Counted from the first letter of the stretch, positions 6,690-13,433 are shown. The stretch: 13,482 nt of DNA from Candidatus Gastranaerophilales bacterium (GCA_900767135.1 CAAFYU010000076.1:1-13482); one strand, 5' to 3'. The notes: a model not told the origin generated them from the letters alone. Translations and numbers: made by a program.

Positions 6690-8451
6690 AATTGTTTCAA
6701 TATCAATAATAATTGTGTTATTTGCCGGATTTGCCTCGTTTGAATTTTATCGAAAATCTGAAAAAGTCGTTCTTGGCATAAATTCTCCAACCGAATTTGA
6801 AATCGACTTGAACGGAAATAATGTTATTGATGATGGAGAAACGGTTTGTGTGCCGAATTTGCATGCATTTACATCTGACTTATCGGCTAATCAAGATGAA
6901 ATTGAAAAGAAGTTAAATTTAACCAATGTTGATGCTTTGAAGTTAGGTTATTTGACAGATATTTGGGTTGAAAATACTCTGCTTGATAAAAGTGTTAAGT
7001 TGAAATACACAGGTGTCGCAAATCAGAATTGTAAGTTTGCCGATATCTACATTGATGGCGAATCTTTCAGGGGCAAATTTTTAAATTCCGGCTTTGGTTT
7101 TGATAAAAGTTTTAGAACCAACAAAAATTTTGACAATAATTTATCTAAGGCACGAAAATTAAAACTGATAATTTTAAACCACAAAAGCAACAAGTACCAC
7201 ACTCTTGACTGTAAATACGGTTTGATTGCCCATGATGCAATAATTATTCCGGAGCGTCAAAAACCCGAAGGTGCTAAGCCTTGCAAGTTTTGTCATGTTC
7301 AGCAGGATAAGAAAGCTAAAATTCACCACAAAAAGTTTAATTCTCACCAAAAATTGACTTATCCGCTTGTGATATCAGATGGTAGTCTGCGAATGTTTTT
7401 ACCTGATTTGACGACGACTTTAAAGCCTGATACCGATTGTCGTTCGCTAGTTTGTCAGGAAACTTTGAAATATATCAACAATACGAAATCATCAATTGAT
7501 ATAGCTCTTTACGGTTGGGATAGTAACCCAAAAATCTACAAGGCATTATGCGAAGCAAAATCTCGTGGGGTTAAAATTCGTGTGGTGTATGACACAAGCA
7601 AAAATTCGTATTATCCGGAGTTGGGCAATTTCTTAAAACTTGCTGACGAAAAATCGACTGATACGCCAACGATTTTGATGCATAATAAATTTATCATTTT
7701 TGATAACTCAAAAGTCATGACGGGTTCTATGAATTATTCAAAAACAGGACTTTCCGGATTTAATTCAAACTGTGTCTTTTTTATAAATTCGGTTGAAGTT
7801 GCAAAAATGTATGAAGAAGAATTCAGCCAGATGTTGGCAGGTAAATTTCATCAGAAGAAAATGAAAATTTCTCATAAAACTGTTGTTTTGGGTAAAACGA
7901 GGGTAACACCGATGTTTTCGCCAAAAGATAAAATTATAACAACTAAGGTTATTCCAATGGTGAATAATGCGAAAAATTATATTTATGTGCCGGCGTTTGT
8001 TCTGACGCATGACAAACTTGCGGAAGCCTTGATTGTGGCAAAAAGTCGTGGGGTTGATGTTAAAATCATTGTTGATGCGACTCATACATCGTCTTCAAGA
8101 AGCAAAGTAAAAATGCTCAGAACTGCAAAAGTTCCTGTGAAAGTTGAAAATTACGCCGGCAAAATGCATTCCAAAAGTATGATAATTGACGATAAATATA
8201 TTGTTGCAGGTTCTATGAATTTTTCTCAAAGTGGCGAAAACAGGAATGATGAAAATGTTTTGATTGTGGAAGATGAACGTCTTGCAAGGTATTATCGTGG
8301 CTTTTTTGAATATTTATGGAAGAAAATTCCGAATAGATATTTAGAACATAATGTTCGTGCCGAGGGAAAATATTCAATCGGTTCTTGCTCAGATGGAGTT
8401 GACAATAATTTCGACGGCAAAATCGACAAAGATGATTTAGGGTGTAAGTAG
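6676..8451 (+). CDS. Membrane-anchored phospholipase D-family protein with two HKD motifs, 591 aa
   Basis: PLD-superfamily enzymes cleave or transfer phosphodiesters of lipids or nucleic acids through paired HxKxxxxD motifs. Both are present: HNKFIIFD (His336, Lys338, Asp343) followed by GSMNYS, and HSKSMIID (His498, Lys500, Asp505) followed by GSMNFS. An uncleaved or signal-type hydrophobic segment at about 6-23 places the rest outside the cytoplasmic membrane. Accessory elements flank the core. DLNGNNVIDDGE (44-55) resembles an EF-hand/type-3 calcium loop. KYHTLDC (173-179) with PCKFC (202-206) gives His175, Cys179, Cys203 and Cys206, a likely zinc site of the kind seen in nuclease-associated domains. 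The C-terminal CSDGVDNNFDGKIDKDDLGC (571-590) is a second Asp-rich, cysteine-bracketed calcium-type loop. The start overlaps the deacetylase gene by 14 bp, so translation is probably coupled. Substrate is not determinable: it could be an extracellular nuclease, a phospholipase or a cardiolipin-synthase-like enzyme. Confidence 0.9.
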   Translation: MQINKIVSISIIIVLFAGFASFEFYRKSEKVVLGINSPTEFEIDLNGNNVIDDGETVCVPNLHAFTSDLSANQDEIEKKLNLTNVDALKLGYLTDIWVENTLLDKSVKLKYTGVANQNCKFADIYIDGESFRGKFLNSGFGFDKSFRTNKNFDNNLSKARKLKLIILNHKSNKYHTLDCKYGLIAHDAIIIPERQKPEGAKPCKFCHVQQDKKAKIHHKKFNSHQKLTYPLVISDGSLRMFLPDLTTTLKPDTDCRSLVCQETLKYINNTKSSIDIALYGWDSNPKIYKALCEAKSRGVKIRVVYDTSKNSYYPELGNFLKLADEKSTDTPTILMHNKFIIFDNSKVMTGSMNYSKTGLSGFNSNCVFFINSVEVAKMYEEEFSQMLAGKFHQKKMKISHKTVVLGKTRVTPMFSPKDKIITTKVIPMVNNAKNYIYVPAFVLTHDKLAEALIVAKSRGVDVKIIVDATHTSSSRSKVKMLRTAKVPVKVENYAGKMHSKSMIIDDKYIVAGSMNFSQSGENRNDENVLIVEDERLARYYRGFFEYLWKKIPNRYLEHNVRAEGKYSIGSCSDGVDNNFDGKIDKDDLGCK

Positions 8452-8453
8452 GC

Positions 8454-9145
8454 TTATTTCTCAAAAATATATTTATAAGCACAGCCGTAATTATACTCAA
8501 ACGAACTTCCGTCGCTGTTTATTTTATTTCCATTTTGACAATTATAATTTGTATTAGAATAACCATTTGTCATGGGGGTATTCTTTGCGGGAAGTATTTT
8601 TTGATTATATATAAAAAATACAAATCTGTCTTTCCCGTATCTGTTAGGCTTTTTTAGGCCGTTTATGTCTACATATATTTTAGTTTGTACTACTTCTCCT
8701 TTTGTGGAATATTCCATGTCTAAATTGTAAGAAATTCCGTCAATGGTTGATATGCAATAATGTGTTTCATGCAAATCATCTAAATCTTTATCTTCCCAAC
8801 AGCCTTCTGCAATTCCGGATTGAGGAATCCATAATTTGCCATTTGTCGATTTTAATACAGTAGAAAATAATTTTCCTAAACACCTAGAATCATTAGTGGC
8901 ACAAGATAGCACGCCGTCTTCATTCTCTTTGAGAATTTGAAGATATGCCTGATTTAGTGTAGAGTACGCCTTTTGGGCAGCAGTAGTAGCAACTTTTTTT
9001 TGATAATTCTTTATTAATGTCGGAATTGTTAATGCAGCAACAACTCCAATAATTCCGAGAGTAATCAGCACTTCTGCAAAAATCCACTATTTTTTAGTAA
9101 AAATTTGCTTCGGGGGTAGGGCAAATGTTTAATTAAGTTATTCAT
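8454..9145 (-). pseudogene. Type IV prepilin-like gene, frameshifted at the cleavage motif
   Basis: From ATG 9145, preceded by GGAGG at 9158-9154 with 8 nt spacing, the frame reads a basic leader ending KFLLKNSGF and then hits a stop at 9067-9065. The downstream frame, open from about 9077 to 8454, reads AEVLITLGIIGVVAALTIPTLI, the classic pilin hydrophobic helix, and continues for about 180 residues. That part has paired cysteines and a DINGLKKPNRYGKDRF segment typical of bacterial pilin or pseudopilin heads. A normal motif would be GFTLAEVLITLG. Here GGATTT is followed by TTGCAGAA, so 4 nt appear to be missing around 9078-9082. The GTG at 9071 could start translation but has no Shine-Dalgarno and would lose the leader peptide. 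Either the gene is recently broken, the break is a sequencing or assembly error, or the shift is programmed. It converges on the PLD-family gene with only 2 bp between them. Confidence 0.8.
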
Positions 9146-9184
9146 ATTCCAAGCCTCCAATTAGCTCTACATCTTCTTATATAT

Positions 9185-9208
9185 ATTATACACAAATTTT
9201 TAATTTGT
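9185..9208 (-). promoter_or_regulatory. Prepilin gene -10 box with adjacent 7-3-7 inverted repeat
   Basis: On the minus strand TATAAT (9190-9185) lies 39 nt upstream of the prepilin ATG, giving a leader of about 30 nt that carries the GGAGG site. Directly upstream, ACAAATT (9192-9198) and AATTTGT (9202-9208) form a perfect inverted repeat around TTT, just beyond the stop of the VWA gene. It could be a weak AT-only terminator for that gene or an operator over the -35 region, since no good -35 hexamer is seen there. Confidence 0.4.
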
Positions 9209-9213
9209 CTAAC

Positions 9214-9924
9214 TTAATTTTTAATAATTTTGGCTTCAACTTCTTTTAATCCGCTGATGCTGTTGTTTAAGCTTCTTGCTAGTTCTGCGGCAGTCTGTGC
9301 GTTATAGAATTTCCCGCTCGTAACCATTGAAGTACATTCTAATTGTGCCAAATCGTCCTCGTCATCAATATTAAAGGCTATAACATCAATCGTTACATCT
9401 TTTCTGATTTGGACAAGTTCCATGACATATTTACAAGGGCTTTCGTCACAATTTTCACCGCCGTCAGTCAAGAGAATTATGTGTTTTTTGCCCGTAAATC
9501 CAAGAAAGTCATTTTTTACGGCTTGTTTAAGTGAGTACGTAATCGGAGTCATGCCTCGTGGTTTGATTTCTGAAAGTCGATTTTGTATGTTAAATCCGTT
9601 TTCTGGGCTTATTGGTGAAATTAAACTTGACGCACGACAGGCTTCAAAAGGTGTAAAACCGGTTCTGTGCCCGTAAACTCTAAGCCCGACAGAAATGTTA
9701 GGGCTTATTTCTGTTAAAATTTTTCGCATTGTATCAATCATAAGGTCAACTTTTCGCCTGCCGTCTAAATATTCAGACATACTGTTCGAAAAATCCAAAA
9801 TGAATAAAACTTTCTCGTTTTCGTCAATATTTGGTGTTGCACTACCTCGGTAGATGTTATAATTATCTGCCAAAACCGGTAAACATAAAACAATAAACCC
9901 CAAAATTAATAATATTTTTTTCAT
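9214..9924 (-). CDS. Secreted von Willebrand factor A domain protein, 236 aa
   Basis: VWA domains bind ligands through a metal-ion-dependent adhesion site (MIDAS). From ATG 9924 the protein starts MKKILLILGFIVLCLPVLA, a clear signal peptide probably cut before Asp20. The MIDAS is complete: DFSNS (Asp44, Ser46, Ser48), Thr126 in RGMTPI and Asp154 in LLTDGGENC. Cysteines at 96, 159, 164 and 197 could form disulfides. The domain fills the whole mature protein, with no C-terminal anchor. An in-frame GTG 33 nt upstream lies within a tandem repeat and upstream of the predicted promoter, so it is rejected. No Shine-Dalgarno precedes ATG 9924; a TATAAT sits 6 nt upstream of it. It lies upstream of, and codirectional with, the prepilin gene, so a surface or pilus-related adhesion role is possible, but only by context. 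Confidence 0.9.
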   Translation of the reverse strand: MKKILLILGFIVLCLPVLADNYNIYRGSATPNIDENEKVLFILDFSNSMSEYLDGRRKVDLMIDTMRKILTEISPNISVGLRVYGHRTGFTPFEACRASSLISPISPENGFNIQNRLSEIKPRGMTPITYSLKQAVKNDFLGFTGKKHIILLTDGGENCDESPCKYVMELVQIRKDVTIDVIAFNIDDEDDLAQLECTSMVTSGKFYNAQTAAELARSLNNSISGLKEVEAKIIKN

Positions 9925-9930
9925 AACATC

Positions 9931-9936
9931 ATTATA
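9931..9936 (-). promoter_or_regulatory. -10 box of the VWA gene, probably leaderless
   Basis: TATAAT on the minus strand (9936-9931) is followed by GATGTT and then ATG 9924. The 6-nt spacing is the same as at uvrB and the cpaE-like gene. No convincing -35 hexamer is present; that position is occupied by a heptamer tandem repeat. No Shine-Dalgarno is possible within so short a leader. Confidence 0.45.
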
Positions 9937-9941
9937 TACGT

Positions 9942-9973
9942 ACTTTTCACTTTTCACGTTTCACTTCTCACTT
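9942..9973. repeat. Heptanucleotide tandem repeat, 4 copies plus a partial
   Basis: The unit ACTTTTC (minus-strand GAAAAGT) occurs at 9942-9948 and 9949-9955. It is followed by ACGTTTC (9956-9962) and ACTTCTC (9963-9969), each with one substitution, and then a partial ACTT. The array lies immediately upstream of the VWA gene -10 box, in the divergent region shared with the methionine gamma-lyase-family gene. Confidence 0.8.
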
Positions 9974-9980
9974 AATCCAT

Positions 9981-10009
9981 TTGACGATTATTTTTGCTTG
10001 CAATATTAT
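9981..10009 (+). promoter_or_regulatory. Predicted promoter of the methionine gamma-lyase-family gene
   Basis: TTGACG (9981-9986; 5/6 match) is followed after 17 nt by TATTAT (10004-10009). An overlapping TATAAT (10007-10012) is a better hexamer, but its spacing from TTGACG would be 20 nt. Transcription would start near 10016-10019, giving a leader of about 95 nt that contains the inverted-repeat element. Confidence 0.5.
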
Positions 10010-10026
10010 AATGTATAGTTGAATTA

Positions 10027-10093
10027 TTCGTCATTCTGAGCAAAATATTGAGATTCTTCGGCAGAAGCCTCAGAATGATTGGACGAAGAATCT
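10027..10093. repeat. Leader element with two interleaved inverted repeats
   Basis: CATTCTGAG (10032-10040) is the exact reverse complement of CTCAGAATG (10069-10077), extended by TTCGT (10027-10031) and ACGAA (10083-10087). AGATTCTTCG (10051-10060) is the exact reverse complement of CGAAGAATCT (10084-10093). The order of arms is A-B-A'-B', so the stems are either alternative folds or a pseudoknot. A small hairpin CTTC-GGCA-GAAG (10056-10067) sits inside. The wording TCATTCTGAG...GAAGAATCT resembles dispersed intergenic repeats I recall from several bacterial genomes, unverified. It ends 19 nt before the start codon of the next gene. Confidence 0.7.
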
Positions 10094-10112
10094 ATTTAAC
10101 AAGGGATAAATT

Positions 10113-11348
10113 ATGAATAGCAAAGAATTAATAAAACAAGCCGAAAAAAGTTTAACAAAAGAATTTGAACAGATTGAAGATATAAGAGATTTTAACCAAG
10201 AAAAAGTTTTAAACGCTTTTATTGAAAACAAAGTTGCTCCGGAACATTTTTATACAGTTTCTGGCTACGGGCATGATGATTTGGGGCGTGAAGTTTTGGA
10301 TAAAGTGTTTGCAGATGTGTTTAAGGCTGAAAAAGCACTTGTCAGAATTCATTTCGCATCAGGTACGCACACGCTTGCTTGTTGTCTTTTTGGTAATCTG
10401 CACTATGGTGATAAACTTGTTTCTGTTGCCGGAGCTCCGTATGATACAATGCAAGAGGTTATCGGAACTGCCGGAGATGAAGAAACAAAGCGTTCTTCGC
10501 TGATTGGAAACGGTGTTTTGTATGATGAAGTTCCTCTAAAAGATGGTATGGAAATTGACTTTGAAAAACTCGAAGAAAAGATTGATGAAACAGTTACAAT
10601 GGTCTTAATTCAACGTTCTAAGGGGTATTCGACAAGAAAATCTCTCTCTATGGAAACTATTGAAAAAATTTGTAAAATTGTAAAATCAAAAAATCCAAAT
10701 TGTATCTGTTTTGTAGACAACTGTTATGGAGAATTTGTTGATACAAAAGAACCGTTGGAAGTTGGTGCGGATTTAATAGCAGGTTCTTTGATTAAAAATC
10801 CGGGTGGCGGAATTGTTGAGGCCGGCGGTTATGTTGCCGGAAAAGAACTTTATGTTGATAGAACCGCAAACCGACTTACAGCCCCTGGAATTGGCTCAGA
10901 AGGTGGTGCAATGTTTAATCAGCACAGACTGATTTTTCAAGGTTTGTTTATGGCTCCGTCAGTTGTTTGTGACGCTGTTAAAGGTGCAGTTTTGGCGGCT
11001 AAAATCTTTGATGAAATCGGGTATGACAGTGCCCCAAAATACTTTGAAAAACGTACAGATATTATTCAAAATATTACTTTCGGTTCTGCTGAGCCTTTGG
11101 AACATTTTTGCCAAACAATTCAGCAATTATCCCCTGTAAATGGTTACGTAACCCCAATTCCTGAATATGTTCCGGGATATGAAGATCAAATTATTATGGC
11201 TGGTGGAACATTTATTGAAGGTTCAACTATCGAATTGTCTGCTGATGGACCTTTAAGACCTCCATATACTGCTTATATGCAAGGCGGTTTAAATTATGCC
11301 CATGTAAAAATTGCGTTATCTAAGATCTTGGAAAAAGTTGCAAAATAG
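10113..11348 (+). CDS. Methionine gamma-lyase-family PLP enzyme (aluminum-resistance protein family), 411 aa
   Basis: This is a fold-type-I, PLP-dependent protein of the family annotated as Met_gamma_lyase or 'aluminum resistance' protein, common in Firmicutes and Cyanobacteria. Seen are GYGHDDLGRE (51-60), ALVRIHFASGTHT (75-87) for the phosphate-binding region, GAPYDTMQEVIG, the cofactor-contacting VDNCYGEFV with Asp202, and GSLIKNPGGG with Lys228 as the probable Schiff-base lysine. These are followed by RLTAPGIGSEGG. Length matches the family, and no targeting signal is present, so it is cytoplasmic. The real reaction of this family is poorly defined despite its name; a C-S lyase acting on sulfur amino acids is the usual guess. 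ATG 10113 has a good AAGGGA (10101-10106) at 6 nt. It is transcribed alone from a leader with unusual inverted repeats. Confidence 0.93.
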   Translation: MNSKELIKQAEKSLTKEFEQIEDIRDFNQEKVLNAFIENKVAPEHFYTVSGYGHDDLGREVLDKVFADVFKAEKALVRIHFASGTHTLACCLFGNLHYGDKLVSVAGAPYDTMQEVIGTAGDEETKRSSLIGNGVLYDEVPLKDGMEIDFEKLEEKIDETVTMVLIQRSKGYSTRKSLSMETIEKICKIVKSKNPNCICFVDNCYGEFVDTKEPLEVGADLIAGSLIKNPGGGIVEAGGYVAGKELYVDRTANRLTAPGIGSEGGAMFNQHRLIFQGLFMAPSVVCDAVKGAVLAAKIFDEIGYDSAPKYFEKRTDIIQNITFGSAEPLEHFCQTIQQLSPVNGYVTPIPEYVPGYEDQIIMAGGTFIEGSTIELSADGPLRPPYTAYMQGGLNYAHVKIALSKILEKVAK

Positions 11349-11451
11349 CCATAAAGTATTAGACATATTGCAGTTTGTGAACTTTTGTAAAGTGCTGTAT
11401 AACTACTTATAACTAATTCTTAAGGATTAGACGCTAAATTTTTACGAAAAG
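11349..11451. other. Intergenic region with an 18-bp palindrome
   Basis: Between the PLP-enzyme stop and the phosphorylase promoter there is no clear terminator. CTAATTCTTAAGGATTAG (11413-11430) is an 18-bp palindrome with a single T/G mismatch pair and centre CTTAAG, lying about 22 nt upstream of the -35 box. ATAACTA is directly repeated just before and into it (11399-11405 and 11409-11415). A weak ACTTT/AAAGT hairpin occurs at 11381-11393. The palindrome is a plausible operator; nothing identifies its regulator. Confidence 0.4.
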
Positions 11452-11481
11452 TTGTTCAGACATTGATTTTTGTGCTATGCT
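11452..11481 (+). promoter_or_regulatory. Predicted extended -10 promoter of the phosphorylase-family gene
   Basis: TTGTTC (11452-11457) is followed after 18 nt by TATGCT (11476-11481), which is preceded by TGC, an extended -10 motif. The start would be near 11488, leaving a leader of about 58 nt. This lies downstream of the longest possible start (11463), which supports ATG 11547 as the true start. Confidence 0.45.
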
Positions 11482-11546
11482 GTAAGCATACCCCTAAAAA
11501 AACGGGTGAAAATAGTTTACATAGTATAAGAAGAGGAAGGTTAAAT

Positions 11547-13238
11547 ATGTCATTACCAAATGTAGCATATTTCTCAATGGAAATCGCATTAGATCAATCT
11601 TTAAAAATCTATTCAGGCGGTTTAGGATTTTTGGCAGGTTCACACATGTTGTCTGCCGGTTATTTGCAAATGCCGATGGTCGGTGTAACTATGTTATGGT
11701 CTTATGGTTATTATGATCAACGTATTGCACAAGATGGTCAGGTTGAAGTAGCTTATATCAGAAAATATTATGATTTCTTAGAAGATACAGGTGCTATGAC
11801 AGAAGTTGATATCTTTGGCGAAAAAGTTAAAGTAAAGGCTTATCTTGTAAAACCTGAATTATTTGGTTCTTGCCCTGTTTATTTGTTGACAACTGATATC
11901 GATGGTAACAGCGATTGGGCTAAGAGCATTTCTCATAAACTTTATGATGGAAATGAAAAAATCAGAATTGCACAAGAAACAGTTCTTGGTATTGCAGGTG
12001 TAAGAATTTTGCAACAAGTAGGATATAATTTTGATGTTGTTCACATGAACGAAGGTCACGCTCTTCCGGCCGCTTTTGAATTGTTAAGACAATATGGCGG
12101 AAACTTGGAAGAAGTTAAAAAGAAAACTGTATTCACAACTCACACTCCTGTTGCAGCTGGTAACGAAGTTCACTGGGTTGACACATTGTTAGAAGGCGGT
12201 TTCTTTGCTGGTTGTTCAAGAGAAACAGCTGTTCAATTGGGTGGAGAAAACTTCTCTCTAACAGTTGCTGCTTTGAGAATGTCTAGACTTGCTAACGCTG
12301 TATCTCAACTACATGGACTTGTTTCTAACAAAATGTGGGAATGGGTTGATGGCAGATGCCCTATCAGAGCAATTACTAACGCTGTAAACCTTCACTACTG
12401 GCAAGACGACAGAATTAAAAAAGCTGATACAGCTGAAAAACTTCTTGCAGTTAAACGTGAAATGAAAGAAGAATTGTTTGAATATGTCGCAAATGTAGCA
12501 GGCAAAAGATTTGATCCTGATGTATTGACAATTACTTGGGCTAGAAGATTTGCTGATTACAAACGTGCTTGGCTTATTCTTATGGATAAAGATAGAATTA
12601 ACAAACTTCTTGATGAGAATAAAATTCAAATTATCTTTGCCGGTAAATTCCACCCAGATGATGTTATGGGTAAAGAAATGTTTAATAAACTTCTTAACCG
12701 TTCACACAGCTTGAAAAATGTTGTTGTACTTCCTGGTTATGAACTTGAATTGTCAGGCAAATTGAAACGTGGTTCTGATATTTGGTTGAACACTCCACTT
12801 AGACCGTTTGAAGCATCAGGTACATCAGGTATGTCTGCAAACGCTAACGGAGCACTTCACTTGTCAACATTTGATGGTTGGACAGTAGAAGGTACATTCA
12901 ATGGTATCAACGGTTACACAATCGAGTACCCTGAACTAGATGATGAAATGCCTTGGGAAGAACGTCATTGGAAAGATCATGAATGCATGATGAATATTAT
13001 TGAAAATGAAATTATCCCAACATACTACGAAAACAAACAAGAATGGGCTCGTATGATGCGTCAGGCAATCAGAACATCTGAAGCTTACTTCAACTCAGAT
13101 CGTATGGTAATTGAATATTACAATAGATTGTATAAGCCAATCGCTCATAACGATTCAAGTACAGGTGAAAAGAAAAAAGAAATGAATATTTCTGAAACTC
13201 CGACATTTGATGCTTGGACATTCGCAAATATCAAGTAA
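11547..13238 (+). CDS. Alpha-glucan phosphorylase-family (GT35-like) protein with the PLP lysine replaced by Ser, 563 aa
   Basis: The family phosphorolyses alpha-1,4-glucans to glucose 1-phosphate. Recognisable are YFSMEIALDQSLKIYSGGLG (7-26) and LAGSHMLSAGYL, the N-terminal glucan-phosphorylase signature; FTTHTPVAAGNEVHW; LTITWARRFADYKRAW with the phosphate-site Arg/Lys cluster; IIFAGKFHPDDVMGK; and RPFEASGTSGMSANANGALH. In the usual motif the residue after GTSGM is the PLP-binding lysine (GMKAALNG). Here it is Ser430, so cofactor binding through a Schiff base appears impossible. The protein resembles the short phosphorylase form without an N-terminal DUF3417 domain. ATG 11547 has an excellent AGAGGAAGG site 6 nt upstream; the in-frame extension to 11463 lies over the promoter and is rejected. 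A strong terminator follows. It may be a non-phosphorolytic glycosyltransferase, a regulator, or a PLP-independent variant. Confidence 0.9.
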   Translation: MSLPNVAYFSMEIALDQSLKIYSGGLGFLAGSHMLSAGYLQMPMVGVTMLWSYGYYDQRIAQDGQVEVAYIRKYYDFLEDTGAMTEVDIFGEKVKVKAYLVKPELFGSCPVYLLTTDIDGNSDWAKSISHKLYDGNEKIRIAQETVLGIAGVRILQQVGYNFDVVHMNEGHALPAAFELLRQYGGNLEEVKKKTVFTTHTPVAAGNEVHWVDTLLEGGFFAGCSRETAVQLGGENFSLTVAALRMSRLANAVSQLHGLVSNKMWEWVDGRCPIRAITNAVNLHYWQDDRIKKADTAEKLLAVKREMKEELFEYVANVAGKRFDPDVLTITWARRFADYKRAWLILMDKDRINKLLDENKIQIIFAGKFHPDDVMGKEMFNKLLNRSHSLKNVVVLPGYELELSGKLKRGSDIWLNTPLRPFEASGTSGMSANANGALHLSTFDGWTVEGTFNGINGYTIEYPELDDEMPWEERHWKDHECMMNIIENEIIPTYYENKQEWARMMRQAIRTSEAYFNSDRMVIEYYNRLYKPIAHNDSSTGEKKKEMNISETPTFDAWTFANIK

Positions 13239-13257
13239 TTTGATATAAAAGTAATTT

Positions 13258-13291
13258 AAAGGCTGTGTGATTGTAATTGCACAGCCTTTTT
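13258..13291 (+). terminator. Intrinsic terminator after the phosphorylase-family gene
   Basis: AAGGCTGTG (13259-13267) pairs perfectly with CACAGCCTT (13280-13288) around a 12-nt loop and is followed by a run of Ts to 13291. It begins 20 nt past the stop codon. The clean GC-rich stem in AT-rich surroundings makes this the clearest terminator in the window. Confidence 0.9.
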
Positions 13292-13337
13292 AACTGAAAA
13301 AATGTTGATAAATAAGTAAAAATATGTTATAAATGAT

Positions 13338-13393
13338 GAATAATATTATTCTGTATTTCCTTGATAATGTGTTACAGATAAATTGATTATAAT
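13338..13393 (+). promoter_or_regulatory. AT-rich upstream region of the last gene: palindrome and -10 box
   Basis: GAATAATATTATTC (13338-13351) is a perfect 14-bp palindrome, and TATAAT occurs at 13388-13393, about 40 nt before the next ATG. No -35 at standard spacing is seen (TTGATA at 13361 is 21 nt away). The rest of 13292-13433 is AT-rich without ORFs. In such AT-rich sequence both elements could arise by chance. Confidence 0.3.
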
Positions 13394-13433
13394 AGTATAT
13401 TATTCGTTAATATTAAATAGAAAGAGGTTTAAT

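Noticed and set aside
7765..8085. 106-codon ORF on the minus strand
   Set aside because: Lies antisense within the PLD-family gene, whose frame is fully supported by the HKD motifs.
8452..8453. A terminator between the convergent PLD and prepilin genes
   Set aside because: Only 2 bp separate the stop codons and no hairpin with a T-run was found nearby on either strand.
9925..9957. GTG start 33 nt upstream for the VWA protein
   Set aside because: The GTG belongs to the GTGAAAA heptamer repeat, precedes the -10 box, and would bury the signal peptide behind eleven polar residues.
9981..10012. TTGACG paired with the perfect TATAAT at 10007
   Set aside because: Spacing would be 20 nt; the overlapping TATTAT at 10004 gives 17 nt, so that pair was preferred.
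11463..11546. Upstream in-frame extension of the phosphorylase-family gene
   Set aside because: It overlaps the predicted promoter, has no ribosome site, and homology starts right after ATG 11547, which has an excellent Shine-Dalgarno.
12309..12653. 114-codon ORF on the minus strand
   Set aside because: Antisense to the conserved phosphorylase core; no independent support.
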